The notes under the pieces were generated by a model that did not search any database, was not told the DNA's origin, and worked only from the letters and a program-made list of their open reading frames with translations. The position numbers and the translations under genes were made by a program. This document shows, in pieces, positions 55,181 to 64,000 of a stretch of DNA of 64,000 nt. Position 1 is the first letter of the stretch. Every line of letters starts with the position of its first letter. Source of the DNA: an uncultured Thalassolituus sp. (lineage in GTDB: Bacteria; Pseudomonadota; Gammaproteobacteria; Pseudomonadales; Oceanobacteraceae); NCBI GenBank assembly GCA_913061435.1, contig CAJXUK010000008.1:1-64000 (forward strand), in the 5' to 3' direction.

Positions 55181-55370
55181 TGATGATGGCCTTTGATTGA
55201 TGAAACAATGGATGAATAAGCTCAAACAGTATAATAAATCGCGAGTATACTCACACCTTAGATCACTATCTTTCTTTTTATGAAAGGATAACGTCAATCT
55301 ATAAACTGGACCTATAATACGCTAACCTGAATCTGTTTATCGTAAGGTGTAGTCCTTAAAAGGATCTCTA

Positions 55371-56621
55371 TTGAGCAAATTTACTCGTTTTATTAGGCAT
55401 CAGCGGCGTATTCGTCATGCAATTTATCAAACTGAAAGGACCATCAAACGCTCAGTGATACGCACGGGCTTAGTAATGCTCGGCTTGATTACCTTGCACG
55501 CAAGTCTGATGGTGCTTTTAGAAGGAATGACTCTTTGGCAAGGGTTATGGTTAACATTAACAACAATTACCACAGTTGGTTTTGGGGACATTTCACCAGC
55601 AACACCCCTAGGACAAGCAGCCACGATTGGCTTGATTTATTTATGTGGTATTACCTTAATGACGTTTTTGATCAGTGATTACGTTGACTTTCGCATAGCA
55701 CGAAGAGAAAAAATTCGCTGCGGCCTTTGGGATTGGAATATGGAAGAACACATCTTAATTATTAATTCGCCGAAATATAACAGCGAAGATTATTTTATTC
55801 GCCTGATTGCGCAAATTAGAGAAAATGCAGAGTATGTCGATACCCCAATCCAGTTGTTGAACACTAATTTTCCTTCAGGGTTGCCTGATTTTTTGCGTGA
55901 ATTAGGCGCGGTTCATGTGCACGGTACTCCCAGTAATCCGGCGGATTTAAAAAAGGCGGGGGCTGAGCGTGCAAAACATATCGTAGTATTAGCGCGTAAT
56001 GAATATGCAAGCGATAGTGATAGCTTTACCTTTGATGTTGCTCATCGATTATATGAACTGCATGTTTGCCATAAAACCATCATTGAATGTGTTATTGATG
56101 GTAATCGTCAGCGTATGAAAGACTTGGGGGTTAAGTCGGTATTGAGGCCAATCCGTAATTACCCAGAAATTATTGTACGTTCTATGGATGCCCCAGGCTC
56201 AGAAGTTATTATTGAAGACATGTTTACCCGTGCTAATGATCACCCTCACCGTTACCCGGTTTGGTTAGAAGGTGAGCCTTGGGCCGATGTTGTTAATGCC
56301 TTAGTACAAGCGAATCTAGGTACTGCATTGGGTTACGTAACAAAAGAAGGTGATGTTGTCGCACACCCAAATGGCAATGACCATGTGCATGCACAATCAT
56401 TAATTGTATTAGTGAAAACAGATTTACAGCCAGAAGAAAAACAAGTAACAAAGGCTTTAGAGGACTATTTTCAGTTACAAATTTCTCGGCGCATACAAAC
56501 AAACCAAGAAGATATTACAGAGCAGACAGCAGACTCAGATTTAAATTTAGATACAAAGTCAGAGTCAAAACCGGAGTCAAAATCTGAACAACAAGCGAAC
56601 TTAGGGGATGAAAAACCTTAA
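55371..56621 (+). CDS. Two-helix potassium channel with TrkA-N domain
   Basis: A 416-residue channel. TM1 is near 31-50, the pore loop with selectivity filter TTVGFGD is at 67-73, and TM2 near 82-102. A cytoplasmic NAD-binding TrkA-N (RCK) domain follows (about 130-260, HGTPSNPADLKKAGAERAKHIVVLA), then a C-terminal region with a strongly acidic and lysine-serine tail (370-416). It is a Kch/MthK-like ligand-gated K+ channel. The start is TTG with an AGGA site ten bases upstream, the only plausible start for a full TM1. Confidence 0.87.
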   Translation: MSKFTRFIRHQRRIRHAIYQTERTIKRSVIRTGLVMLGLITLHASLMVLLEGMTLWQGLWLTLTTITTVGFGDISPATPLGQAATIGLIYLCGITLMTFLISDYVDFRIARREKIRCGLWDWNMEEHILIINSPKYNSEDYFIRLIAQIRENAEYVDTPIQLLNTNFPSGLPDFLRELGAVHVHGTPSNPADLKKAGAERAKHIVVLARNEYASDSDSFTFDVAHRLYELHVCHKTIIECVIDGNRQRMKDLGVKSVLRPIRNYPEIIVRSMDAPGSEVIIEDMFTRANDHPHRYPVWLEGEPWADVVNALVQANLGTALGYVTKEGDVVAHPNGNDHVHAQSLIVLVKTDLQPEEKQVTKALEDYFQLQISRRIQTNQEDITEQTADSDLNLDTKSESKPESKSEQQANLGDEKP

Positions 56622-56700
56622 TTAGCTATTAACAAACTTGTTATATCTTTATTTATTTATTTACATATTCTTTTACAGACCGATATTGGCAGGGTTTAAA

Positions 56701-57456
56701 GTGACACAGTTTCGTCCATGCATAGATTTACACGAAGGAAAAGTTAAGCAAATTGTCGGTGGCAGTCTGAGTGACCAAGGGGCTGATACTAATTTTGTTA
56801 GCCAATATGATGCGGCTTATTATGCCAGCCTTTACCGTGAGCACGAGCTACAAGGTGGCCATGTAATCGCATTAGGGCCAGGCAATAAAGATGAAGCCTT
56901 AAAAGCATTAGCAGCTTGGCCTAATGCCCTGCAGTTTGGTGGGGGCGTTAATCAAACAAACGCTGCCGAGTTTTTGCAGGCAGGGGCTTCTCATGTAATC
57001 GTTACCTCTTACTTGTTTGAAAACGGCGAGTTTTCTTGGGACCGCTTAGAAGCACTGAAAGCAGAAACCGGTAAAAACCGTTTGGTATTGGATTTAAGCT
57101 GTCGACGCACCGCAACAGGCTGGAATATTGCCACCGACCGCTGGCAAACGGTCACCAACACCGCAGTGGATGAAAGCACCTTAACAGAGTTGGCTAATCA
57201 CTGTGATGAGTTTTTAATTCATGCGGCTGATGTTGAAGGTTTGCAAGCAGGGATTGATGAGGAGCTTGTGAGTCTATTAGGAAAGTACGCCATGATTCCT
57301 GTGACCTACGCCGGTGGAGCTCGCTCTATTGAAGACCTTAAACGTGTTAATGAACTGTCGGCGGGCAAAGTTGATTTAACCATTGGAAGTGCGCTGGATA
57401 TTTTTGGTGGCCAAGGCATTACTTTAGCCGAATGTTTGGCTTGGAATAAGCGCTAG
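56701..57456 (+). CDS. Phosphoribosylformimino-AICAR ribotide isomerase, eukaryotic HIS6 type
   Basis: A 251-residue (beta/alpha)8 barrel for the Amadori step of histidine synthesis. Its sequence follows the plant/fungal HIS6 branch, not bacterial HisA: FRPCIDLHEGKVKQIVGG at the N-terminus, GASHVIVTSYLF, NRLVLDLSCRR, EFLIHAADVEGLQAGID, PVTYAGGARS and GKVDLTIGSALDIFGG. The catalytic Asp pair is seen in CIDLH and the later ADVEG region. The GTG at 56701 with AGGG upstream is preferred over a hydrophobic upstream extension from 56638. No other his gene is near. It follows the K+ channel by 79 bases. Confidence 0.85.
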   Translation: MTQFRPCIDLHEGKVKQIVGGSLSDQGADTNFVSQYDAAYYASLYREHELQGGHVIALGPGNKDEALKALAAWPNALQFGGGVNQTNAAEFLQAGASHVIVTSYLFENGEFSWDRLEALKAETGKNRLVLDLSCRRTATGWNIATDRWQTVTNTAVDESTLTELANHCDEFLIHAADVEGLQAGIDEELVSLLGKYAMIPVTYAGGARSIEDLKRVNELSAGKVDLTIGSALDIFGGQGITLAECLAWNKR

Positions 57457-57502
57457 TCTTTTAGGCAGAGCATTATTAAAGCGCTTTACTTTTTAATGAT
57501 TC

Positions 57503-57537
57503 TTGTGCAAAATCAATTTTGTTATCTTATAACATTC
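57503..57537 (+). promoter_or_regulatory. Predicted Zur box over the zinc-operon promoter
   Basis: TGTTATCTTATAACA (57520-57534) matches 14 of 15 positions of the gammaproteobacterial Zur core TGTTATANTATAACA, and the bases to its right (TTCC) agree with TTTC in part. TATAAC (57528-57533) inside it is a -10 candidate with TTGTGC (57503-57508) as a distant -35 (19 bases). A zinc-loaded repressor here would shut the operon, and the first gene starts 22 bases past the box. Confidence 0.82.
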
Positions 57538-57559
57538 CATAAGAGTTGATTTGTTCACC

Positions 57560-57877
57560 ATGCATACCCCCATCAATCATAGCTTTTTAGTTAATCGCCC
57601 AGCATTGCTGGCTATTAGCTTAGGTCTGCTATTGTTGCTGGCAACGATTATCCAAACCCTTCATGATCATAGTCATCACGATGCTTTAGGGGCGGTAGTC
57701 GGTTGTGAGTATTGCACCTCGACTCCTAGTTATGACGCTGCGCTTTCTAGCCACTCCCTTAATCTTCCCCTTCAGTTTATCGACCTGGCGATTGTGGCTT
57801 TTGTCGATTTACTTGTGGTAATTAATCCTGATTTTTTTCAGCAATCACGTGCACCGCCCAGTGCCTCTCTTTCTTAA
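57560..57877 (+). CDS. Small histidine- and cysteine-rich membrane protein, DUF2946-like
   Basis: A 105-residue protein with a hydrophobic helix (about 15-32, LLAISLGLLLLLATII), then the metal-like HDHSHHD (35-41) and CEYC (50-53) motifs, then a second helix (about 74-90). The layout of helix plus His-rich and Cys-x-x-Cys loop resembles DUF2946 proteins found next to metal transporters. With a Zur box upstream and a zinc receptor 94 bases downstream, a role in zinc transfer in the envelope is inferred. The ATG at 57560 is favoured over an in-frame TTG nine bases earlier. Confidence 0.65.
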   Translation: MHTPINHSFLVNRPALLAISLGLLLLLATIIQTLHDHSHHDALGAVVGCEYCTSTPSYDAALSSHSLNLPLQFIDLAIVAFVDLLVVINPDFFQQSRAPPSASLS

Positions 57878-57971
57878 ATCTTTTATCAACATTGTCATTA
57901 TCCATTTAGTTAACTGCTAGCACTTTGAAAGTGCATTAGTGTTCTTGTGAGCGCTAATGAAAAGAGAAAGT

Positions 57972-60167
57972 ATGTACATGAAAAATTTATCATTTAAAAC
58001 ATTACCCACCCTATTGGCTGCGTCTGTTTGGGCGGTATCGTCGCAAGCAGAAGAAACCGTGTCTTCGCCAAAACCCGCTCAGCTGGATAAAGTTGTGATC
58101 AGCGCGCATAGCTTTGACCAAGGCCAGCATGAAATGTCGCAACCGGCGACTCTTTTAATCGATGAAGCCTTAGATCGCCAACGAGCGAACAGTTTAGGTG
58201 AAACCTTGGGTGCACAAACGGGAATTCATAATGCCAGCTATGGCACTTCGGTTGGGCGCCCGGTGATACGGGGTATGTCGGGTGCACGGGTAAAAATATT
58301 ACAAGATGGTATCGATACACTCGATGCGTCTAGTGTAAGCCCAGATCACAGTGTGAATGCGGATACATTTAATGCAAAAAAAATAGAGGTGTTACGTGGT
58401 CCGGCCACACTCATGTATGGCAGTGGTGCGTTTGGGGGTGTTGTTAATACTGTGGACGGTCGCGTACCTAATGGACAGGCTGAACCACAAACCACACTTC
58501 GTGCCCAGTACGACAGTGTTAATAAAGGCAAAACCGTGGGCGCAAGCAACAATGGGTTTGTGGATACGAATAACGGTAATGAAGTGCATTGGAATATTTC
58601 GGCGAGCCATTTCCGTAGTGATGAGTATGAGTTGCCTAAATTGTCCGAGCACCACGACGAGCATGAAGGAGAAAGCGAAGCAGAGCATGACGAGCATGGC
58701 GATGATGACGTGCTCGCTAACTCGGATACTTCGTATAATAACCAGCTAACTCTGGGCACTAGTTATGTTTTTAATTCGGGCTACGTTGGTATTGCCATTA
58801 GCCAAAGTAAGAGCGAATACGGGCTACCAGGACATGTGCATGAGCACGAACATGAGCACGATGCAAACGAAACAGAAGCAGAGCATGCTGAGCATGAAGA
58901 AGACGCTGAAGGAGCCCGCATTGAAATGCGCCAACAGCGCATTGATATAGACAGCCGCTGGGATGCACCCTTAGCGGGGATTGAATCGGCTAAATTTCGA
59001 ATTGGTTTCAATGATTATCGTCACGACGAAATAGAAGATGGTGCAGTTAGTACTGAGTTTCGCCGTAAAGGCTACGAAGGGCGTAGTGAAGTATTGTTGT
59101 CGCCAGTGGCTAATATCACTCAAGCAGTGGGTGTTCAGTTTTCGCAAGATACCTTTAGTTCAGGCAGTGGCGACCTTGTAGGCAGTGGCGGTAGCGTAAC
59201 AGTGCCTGAAACAGACAGTGCTGTTGTCGGACTTTTTTGGTTGGGTAAAACGGATGTTGCTGGCTGGGGGATTGAAATGGGTGCCCGCATGGAGCAGGCA
59301 CAACTTTCACCTGATCGCCCAGGTGCAAATAATTTTGCTCCTGGTTCAGTGAGTCTAAATTGCACGCAATTAACCCAAGCTGATTATAATGACAAAACCT
59401 TTAATACACACAGCGCTTCGCTGGGCCTAATCAAAGAGTTTACCAATATCGCCATGAAGTCTTGGCAGCTAACCGCATCGCTAACGTCGGCTCAAAGAGC
59501 ACCGACTACCCAAGAGCTTTTTTCATGTGGGTCTCATGCAGCCACGCAAACGTTCGATATGGGAAACCCAGATTTAAACCCCGAACAAGCACTGAATGTT
59601 GAGTTTGGGCTACGAAAAATTCAAGGTCGTTTTACCGCGGGTGTGAACGTGTATCAAAATAGCATTAACGATTTTATTTATGCTAAAAATACCGGCTTAG
59701 AAGTTGATGAGCTGGGGCAATACCAATATGTACAAAATAATGTCAAATTTATTGGTGCTGAATTAGACGCCGAATACCGTCTTTTAGATGGCTTAACTTT
59801 AACCGCGATGGCAGATCGCGTTCGTGCTGACGATTTACCTCGTATTCCTGCAGACCGCATTGGCTTAGGGTTTGAGTTATCCACAATGGCTTTATTTTCC
59901 ACATCGTCTGATTGGACAATGTATGGGCAATGGCAGCAGGTACAAAAGCAAACACAAGTGGCAGAATATGAAGACAGCACTTTAGGTTATGACTTATTAA
60001 CACTGGGAATGAGTTATCAGGCACTTTTGGCAAATAACGAATATCGCGTTGATATCCAGGCAAACAATTTACTGGATGAAGAAATTCGCCAACATACTTC
60101 GTTTGTCAAAGAACAGGCTCCACAGCCAGGGCGTAATATTAGCTTGGGCTTAACCGTGACTTTTTAG
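57972..60167 (+). CDS. znuD: TonB-dependent zinc receptor, ZnuD-like
   Basis: A 731-residue outer-membrane receptor. After a signal peptide (MYMKNLSFKTLPTLLAASVWA then SSQA) comes a plug domain (GQHEMSQPATLLIDEALDRQR, RPVIRGMSGARVKILQDG, LRGPATLMYGSGAFGGVVN) and a 22-strand-type barrel ending in a terminal Phe. Two histidine/acid-rich extracellular loops (near 58646-58712 and 58830-58905, for example HVHEHEHEHD) are the mark of ZnuD zinc receptors of Neisseria and relatives. A Zur box lies upstream of the two-gene unit. ATG choice is between 57957, 57972 and 57978; an AGAGAAAG site favours 57972. Confidence 0.87.
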   Translation: MYMKNLSFKTLPTLLAASVWAVSSQAEETVSSPKPAQLDKVVISAHSFDQGQHEMSQPATLLIDEALDRQRANSLGETLGAQTGIHNASYGTSVGRPVIRGMSGARVKILQDGIDTLDASSVSPDHSVNADTFNAKKIEVLRGPATLMYGSGAFGGVVNTVDGRVPNGQAEPQTTLRAQYDSVNKGKTVGASNNGFVDTNNGNEVHWNISASHFRSDEYELPKLSEHHDEHEGESEAEHDEHGDDDVLANSDTSYNNQLTLGTSYVFNSGYVGIAISQSKSEYGLPGHVHEHEHEHDANETEAEHAEHEEDAEGARIEMRQQRIDIDSRWDAPLAGIESAKFRIGFNDYRHDEIEDGAVSTEFRRKGYEGRSEVLLSPVANITQAVGVQFSQDTFSSGSGDLVGSGGSVTVPETDSAVVGLFWLGKTDVAGWGIEMGARMEQAQLSPDRPGANNFAPGSVSLNCTQLTQADYNDKTFNTHSASLGLIKEFTNIAMKSWQLTASLTSAQRAPTTQELFSCGSHAATQTFDMGNPDLNPEQALNVEFGLRKIQGRFTAGVNVYQNSINDFIYAKNTGLEVDELGQYQYVQNNVKFIGAELDAEYRLLDGLTLTAMADRVRADDLPRIPADRIGLGFELSTMALFSTSSDWTMYGQWQQVQKQTQVAEYEDSTLGYDLLTLGMSYQALLANNEYRVDIQANNLLDEEIRQHTSFVKEQAPQPGRNISLGLTVTF

Positions 60168-60175
60168 TGTTGTGT

Positions 60176-60213
60176 TTTGGCTGTTGTGGATAACACATGC
60201 AGCAGCCAAATTT
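60176..60213 (+). terminator. Hairpin terminator after the zinc receptor
   Basis: TTTGGCTGTTG (60176-60186) pairs with CAGCAGCCAAA (60200-60210), with one G-U pair, and the loop contains GTG/CAC. Only three T follow, so it is a moderate terminator. Confidence 0.6.
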
Positions 60214-60305
60214 AACCACAGTGGCGCTGCAGTTAAGCAAATATGCCAAGTTGTTCTATACTCTTTTTATAGGAAATTTTTTATAAACAGACGATAGGCT
60301 TAGCA

Positions 60306-62180
60306 ATGAGTTTTCTTAACAATATCAGTATTAAACATAAGCATTTTATTATTTTGTGCTTTGTTATCGCTGGACTTGTATTCACTACCTTGGCGAGTGT
60401 TTTCCAGTTTCAAAAAATAGCTTCTTTATCCGATGTCTTGTTGGTAAAAGAAAAGCTGAGTGTCGATGTACTTGCGCTACGCAAAAATGAAAAAGACTTC
60501 TTAGCACGCAAGCAGCAAAAGTATGCGGATGAGTTTGCTAGCAATGCTAAAAATCTTCATAGCAATATCAATAAACTCAAAACCTCACTCACCCATGAAA
60601 ACTTATCTATCCAACAAGCAGTTCAGTTAGATGAACTCGCCACAAAATATGAAGAGTTATTTAAGCAGGTTGTGGCCTTGCAAATAGAAATTGGCGTTGA
60701 TTCAGAATCCGGGCTGTATGGTGATTTACGTTCAGCCGTTCATCAAATAGAAACATTGGCTAAACAGTCAGCCGATTACGAAATACTGTATTACATGCTT
60801 ACCCTTAGACGCCAAGAAAAAGATTTTATGTTGCGCCGGGATCCAAAATATCTAGAAAGATTTAACGATAGTATTAGCCAATTTGAAAATAAGCTAAGTA
60901 GCTCGCAACCTTTAAATATTGCTCAAATGCAAATGAGCTTAAATAAATATCAAACTAATTTTATTAGCTTGTTCGAAAAAGAATCAGAACTAGGGCTTAA
61001 TTCGAAAGAGGGATTGCTTGGTGAACTAAGAGGGACGATTCATCAAACAGAAGAAGCGTTTGGCGAATTAACCGATTTTATAAAAACAGAAATTGAAACG
61101 GCGACTAATAGCGCTTATGTCACACTAGTGGTGATTATTGGTGTTATTTTTGGTTTGATTTACCTTCTTCTTACGCTGGTATCTAAAGCCATTTATCAGC
61201 CTGTTCAGACAATCACAGAAAAAATACATACGATTGCAGACGATCTAGATCTAACTCAATTAGTGAATCATATATCCAATGACGAAGTCGGTGTTTTATC
61301 AAAATCTTTTGATGCTTTAATCGCCAGCTTACGAGATACCGTTAATCAAGTTAAAGATGGTTCTATTCAAGTAGCCCAAGCTTCAGAAGAAATGTCGTGC
61401 ATTACCAAAGAAGTTGGAGATGCCAGCGAGCAGCAGAAATTAGAAATAGAGCAAGCGGTAACTGCCATTAATGAAATGACGGCGACCATCCAAAGTATTG
61501 CTGAAAATGCAAATGCTGCGGCACTGGCTGTTGATGACGTGACAACTGAGATCGGCAGAGGTAAAGAGGTATCGAACGATGCTCGTGAAGAAATTGAGCG
61601 CCTCAATGAAGAAGTGGAAGAAGCCACCAGCGCGATAGAAAAGCTGCAACAAAACAGCGAAAGCATTGGGGATATTTTGTCCACTATTAGTGCCATTGCA
61701 GAGCAAACAAACTTGCTAGCATTAAACGCCGCTATTGAAGCCGCTCGTGCTGGTGAACAAGGAAGAGGCTTTGCGGTAGTTGCAGATGAAGTAAGAACTT
61801 TAGCCAGCCGCACACAGGAATCAACCGAATCAATTCGGGAGAATATTTCACAATTCCAGTCTGGAACTGCAGAAGTTGTTGAAACAGTTACGCGTTCTCG
61901 CGTGCGAGCACAAAGTGGTATCGAAAAGGTTTCTGAGTCCAGTGAAATATTAGATTCTATATATTCTAATATTTCTACTATTGGTGATATGAATGCGCAA
62001 GTGGCCACTTCATCTAAAGAACAGGGCTATGCTTCAGAAGAAATCAATCGAAACGTGGTGCGCATTAACGAACTCGCTAATGTATGCCATGAGCAAGCTA
62101 ATCAAGCAGCGCAAGCGAGTGGTGAGTTAGCGCAATTAGGATCTGAACTTCAAGGCACGGTTCAGCGCTTTAAAGTTTAA
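60306..62180 (+). CDS. Methyl-accepting chemotaxis protein with HBM sensor
   Basis: A 624-residue chemoreceptor. TM1 is near 12-32; the periplasmic region (about 33-270) is a helical-bimodular (HBM) domain, seen in two similar motifs, [20 protein letters not shown] and [22 protein letters not shown]2 is near 273-295; a HAMP domain follows (about 296-345). The cytoplasmic hairpin has the tip [38 protein letters not shown] receptors in Pseudomonas sense organic acids; the ligand here is unknown. No CheR/CheB tether pentapeptide is seen. The GGDEF-like regulator follows by 70 bases. Confidence 0.92.
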   Translation: MSFLNNISIKHKHFIILCFVIAGLVFTTLASVFQFQKIASLSDVLLVKEKLSVDVLALRKNEKDFLARKQQKYADEFASNAKNLHSNINKLKTSLTHENLSIQQAVQLDELATKYEELFKQVVALQIEIGVDSESGLYGDLRSAVHQIETLAKQSADYEILYYMLTLRRQEKDFMLRRDPKYLERFNDSISQFENKLSSSQPLNIAQMQMSLNKYQTNFISLFEKESELGLNSKEGLLGELRGTIHQTEEAFGELTDFIKTEIETATNSAYVTLVVIIGVIFGLIYLLLTLVSKAIYQPVQTITEKIHTIADDLDLTQLVNHISNDEVGVLSKSFDALIASLRDTVNQVKDGSIQVAQASEEMSCITKEVGDASEQQKLEIEQAVTAINEMTATIQSIAENANAAALAVDDVTTEIGRGKEVSNDAREEIERLNEEVEEATSAIEKLQQNSESIGDILSTISAIAEQTNLLALNAAIEAARAGEQGRGFAVVADEVRTLASRTQESTESIRENISQFQSGTAEVVETVTRSRVRAQSGIEKVSESSEILDSIYSNISTIGDMNAQVATSSKEQGYASEEINRNVVRINELANVCHEQANQAAQASGELAQLGSELQGTVQRFKV

Positions 62181-62249
62181 CGTTTAGGGGAATGATTATA
62201 CTTCTCCGTTTAAGATTATTTAGATTTAGGTTGAGATAATAGTATTCCT

Positions 62250-63503
62250 ATGAAAAACAAGGTTCTAATCGTTGACGATAGTCATGTGATGTTAAAAATA
62301 TTAAAGCATTTAGCTAAGCACAGTCTCAATTTAGAGCCTTTGTTTGCCACTTCAATGGCAGAAGCTTTAGTGTTATACGATGAGCATAAAGATGAATTGT
62401 TTGCCGGATTAATTGATCTTGCATTACCCGATGCTCCCGAGGGAGAGCTGGTGGACTTTCTATTGCGTGAGAAATTTCCAGTTGTGGTATTAACCGGCAG
62501 CTATAACGAAAAAAAGCGTGATGATTTAGTCAAACAAGGTGTAGTCGATTACGTTATTAAAGAAAGCCGCTACTCTTATCGCTATGCTATCAATATGCTA
62601 AATCGCTTGGCTAAAAACCAAGACATAAAAGTCTTAGTCGTAGAAGACTCACGGCAGTATCGAAAACACATTTCTCGCTTGTTACACGCTCATAAATATC
62701 AAGTATTTGAAGCAGCCAACGGATTAGAGGCGTTGACCCAGCTAGATCAGCATCCCGATATAAAAATGGTGATTACTGACTATAATATGCCAGAAATGAA
62801 TGGCTTTGAGTTGGTGCAATCTATTCGTAAAAAATTAGAAAAATCAAACATGGTAATCATCGGTTTATCCGGTGAAGACGGTGGCTTGCTCTCCATTAAG
62901 TTTATTAAAAATGGCGCAAACGATTTTCTCAATAAACCTTTTCAGCAAGAAGAATTCTATTGTCGTATTACCAACAACATTGAATCGTTAGAGCAAATGC
63001 AAATGATTCAAGATCAGGCTAACAGGGATTACTTAACCGCTTTATTTCACCGTCGTTATTTTTGTGATCAAGGTGCAAATTTATTGGCTAATGCCCACGC
63101 AACCAATACCGAACTTGCCTTGGCAGTTATTGATCTTGACGATTTTAAACAGGTAAACGATGAGTATGGACATGAAGCAGGGGATATTGTGTTGACATAT
63201 TTTGCCAAGCAGTTGAACGCTGTTTTAGGCCGATTTTTGGTCGCTCGGTTTGAAGGCGGGAAGTTTTGTGTATTAGTAGCCGGTTTAAACAATGAACAAG
63301 TTGTGAGTTTAATCGATGGCTTTAAAACTCACATAGCTACCCAGCTTATTGATGTGACTGACGACGATTTTGTCCGAGTAACTTTTAGTGCTGGTATCAC
63401 CAACGCTAAATCCAGCAGTATTAATGGCATGCTGAATCAAGCGGGTGAATATTTAAGCCAAGCAAAAGATGCCGGTAAAAATATTGTCATGGGAGACGAG
63501 TAG
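62250..63503 (+). CDS. REC-REC-GGDEF response regulator with degenerate active site
   Basis: A 417-residue protein with two receiver domains and a GGDEF domain. REC1 (about 1-120): acid pair in IVDDS, phosphosite Asp in LIDLALPD. REC2 (about 127-245): VVEDS, phosphosite Asp in TDYNMPEMNG, and LNKPF. GGDEF domain (about 255-417): the start NRDYLTALFHRRYF is normal, but the signature RxGGDEF is RFEGGKF, so diguanylate cyclase activity is unlikely and a role as cyclic-di-GMP or protein-binding output is more probable. It probably works with the adjacent chemoreceptor. Confidence 0.88.
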   Translation: MKNKVLIVDDSHVMLKILKHLAKHSLNLEPLFATSMAEALVLYDEHKDELFAGLIDLALPDAPEGELVDFLLREKFPVVVLTGSYNEKKRDDLVKQGVVDYVIKESRYSYRYAINMLNRLAKNQDIKVLVVEDSRQYRKHISRLLHAHKYQVFEAANGLEALTQLDQHPDIKMVITDYNMPEMNGFELVQSIRKKLEKSNMVIIGLSGEDGGLLSIKFIKNGANDFLNKPFQQEEFYCRITNNIESLEQMQMIQDQANRDYLTALFHRRYFCDQGANLLANAHATNTELALAVIDLDDFKQVNDEYGHEAGDIVLTYFAKQLNAVLGRFLVARFEGGKFCVLVAGLNNEQVVSLIDGFKTHIATQLIDVTDDDFVRVTFSAGITNAKSSSINGMLNQAGEYLSQAKDAGKNIVMGDE

Positions 63504-63510
63504 TTGTTCT

Positions 63511-64000
63511 CTAGTCACTCATTAATTTAACGTCTTCTGATTTATCGGACATGAGTAATTCAAGTTGTTTTTCTAATTGAATAATGCGGGCTTGAAGCGG
63601 AGCTATTAAACGGCTCCTTTGTGTTTCAGCCGCTTGTGCAATCGCATTAGCTTGGTCGGTTAATGCCATGTGTTTAACGTTTTCTATATTTAAAGCTAGG
63701 CTAATTTTAGCCAATAAGTCTTCTATTCCTAATACTACGGTTTCTGCGGTTTGGTTGGTTAGATCAACTAATAACTCTGCATCATGAGCAATGTATAATG
63801 CATGCTGGGCTGTGCGCAACGCTTGTAAACCTTCACGCTTGATCGCTTCACGATCATTAATATTGTTGCGAATAAAAGTTTTGGCTTGGTCTACGCTGTT
63901 CGCCGCTTTCATAAAACTTTTAGGTGCAAATTTTTCAGCGTTTTCGTTTCTGGCTTTTTCTAGGGTGTTTTTCGCTGGTAACCAATGGGTGGTTAATAAT
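63511..64000 (-). CDS. Alpha-helical protein cut by the right window edge (partial)
   Basis: The reading frame is open from a stop at 63511 to the window edge, so the internal ATG at 63912 need not be the start. The visible part (about 162 residues) is helical and rich in alanine, with repeats such as LEKARNENAEKFAPKSFMKAANSVDQAKTFI and QALRTAQHALYIAHDAELL. The pattern resembles the DUF4398-like periplasmic helical domains of envelope proteins, and the C-terminus ends in an LEKQLELLMSD coiled coil. No catalytic motif is seen. It converges with the response-regulator gene eight bases away. Confidence 0.7.
   Translation of the reverse strand, partial: LLTTHWLPAKNTLEKARNENAEKFAPKSFMKAANSVDQAKTFIRNNINDREAIKREGLQALRTAQHALYIAHDAELLVDLTNQTAETVVLGIEDLLAKISLALNIENVKHMALTDQANAIAQAAETQRSRLIAPLQARIIQLEKQLELLMSDKSEDVKLMSD

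Noticed and set aside
61367..62008. 213-codon frame on - opposite the chemoreceptor
   Set aside because: Serine/alanine-rich shadow of the coiled-coil MCP signalling region on the other strand; no domain or start signal.
63211..63270. Active diguanylate cyclase site
   Set aside because: The signature reads RFEGGKF, missing the GGDEF acids.

Overview
This 64 kb window looks like chromosome of a marine-type gammaproteobacterium, most like the Oceanospirillales (the Thalassolituus/Oleispira/Bermanella side of the group). That placement is my inference from gene order and protein character: the sahR-metK-ahcY-metF block next to tkt-epd-pgk-fba, glnA with its own sigma-54 promoter, the zapA-6S RNA-ygfA arrangement, pepP-ubiH-ubiI, rppH-ptsP-lgt-thyA-folA, and low-to-middle 40s % G+C judged by eye. 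No tRNA, rRNA, CRISPR array, insertion sequence or prophage was seen.

Layout. (1) 1-8.5 kb is the end of a surface-glycan locus. It has a 9-bp tandem repeat at the left edge, a three-gene cassette on + (HAD phosphatase, nucleotidyltransferase-kinase fusion, second nucleotidyltransferase), and a convergent five-gene operon on - (Kdo-transferase-like, polysialyltransferase-like, GT2, O-antigen ligase-like, unknown glycosyltransferase-like). (2) 8.6-13.3 kb is the S-adenosylmethionine cycle: sahR, metK, ahcY and metF on -, with a perfect palindromic operator over the sahR promoter. (3) 13.5-19.2 kb is central carbon: tkt, epd, pgk, fba on +, with two palindromic repeat-like elements in the gaps. 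(4) 19.3-26 kb holds two unknown small proteins, a glutathione transferase, typA, nitrogen-regulated glnA, a lipase-like hydrolase and a 42-codon membrane micro-ORF. (5) 26.1-32.2 kb has ygfA, 6S RNA, zapA and a zapB-like gene on -, then ygfB, pepP, ubiH, ubiI on +. (6) 32.2-42.9 kb has HDOD, imelysin and HAD genes on -, then rppH, ptsP, lgt, thyA and folA on +, with a NRDE gene on - and a TauE-type permease gene on + between ptsP and lgt, and plsC on - after folA. (7) 43-50.7 kb, on -, has a double cupin, a GltB-like enzyme, ilvE, glnE and a patatin-like lipase. (8) 50.9-57.5 kb has a thioredoxin, DUF2956, an MBL hydrolase, a YeeN/YebC protein, a DUF1499 lipoprotein, an FAD oxidoreductase, a K+ channel and a eukaryote-type HisA. 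(9) 57.5-60.2 kb is a putative Zur-controlled zinc-uptake operon with a histidine-rich ZnuD-like receptor. (10) 60.3-64 kb has a chemoreceptor, a REC-REC-degenerate GGDEF protein and a gene cut by the right edge.

How the parts connect. SahR probably senses S-adenosylhomocysteine and controls the adjoining methionine-cycle enzymes. GlnE adenylylates GlnA, whose target tyrosine is visible at residue 397; glnA also has NtrC and sigma-54 sites, and ptsP belongs to the nitrogen PTS. The points I would look at first are the putative Zur-regulated zinc operon, the SahR operator, the glycan cassette with its shared LGVIxFSSK module, the lone plant/fungal-type HisA, and the two palindromic intergenic elements. 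I found no clearly new multi-gene defence or mobile system here.
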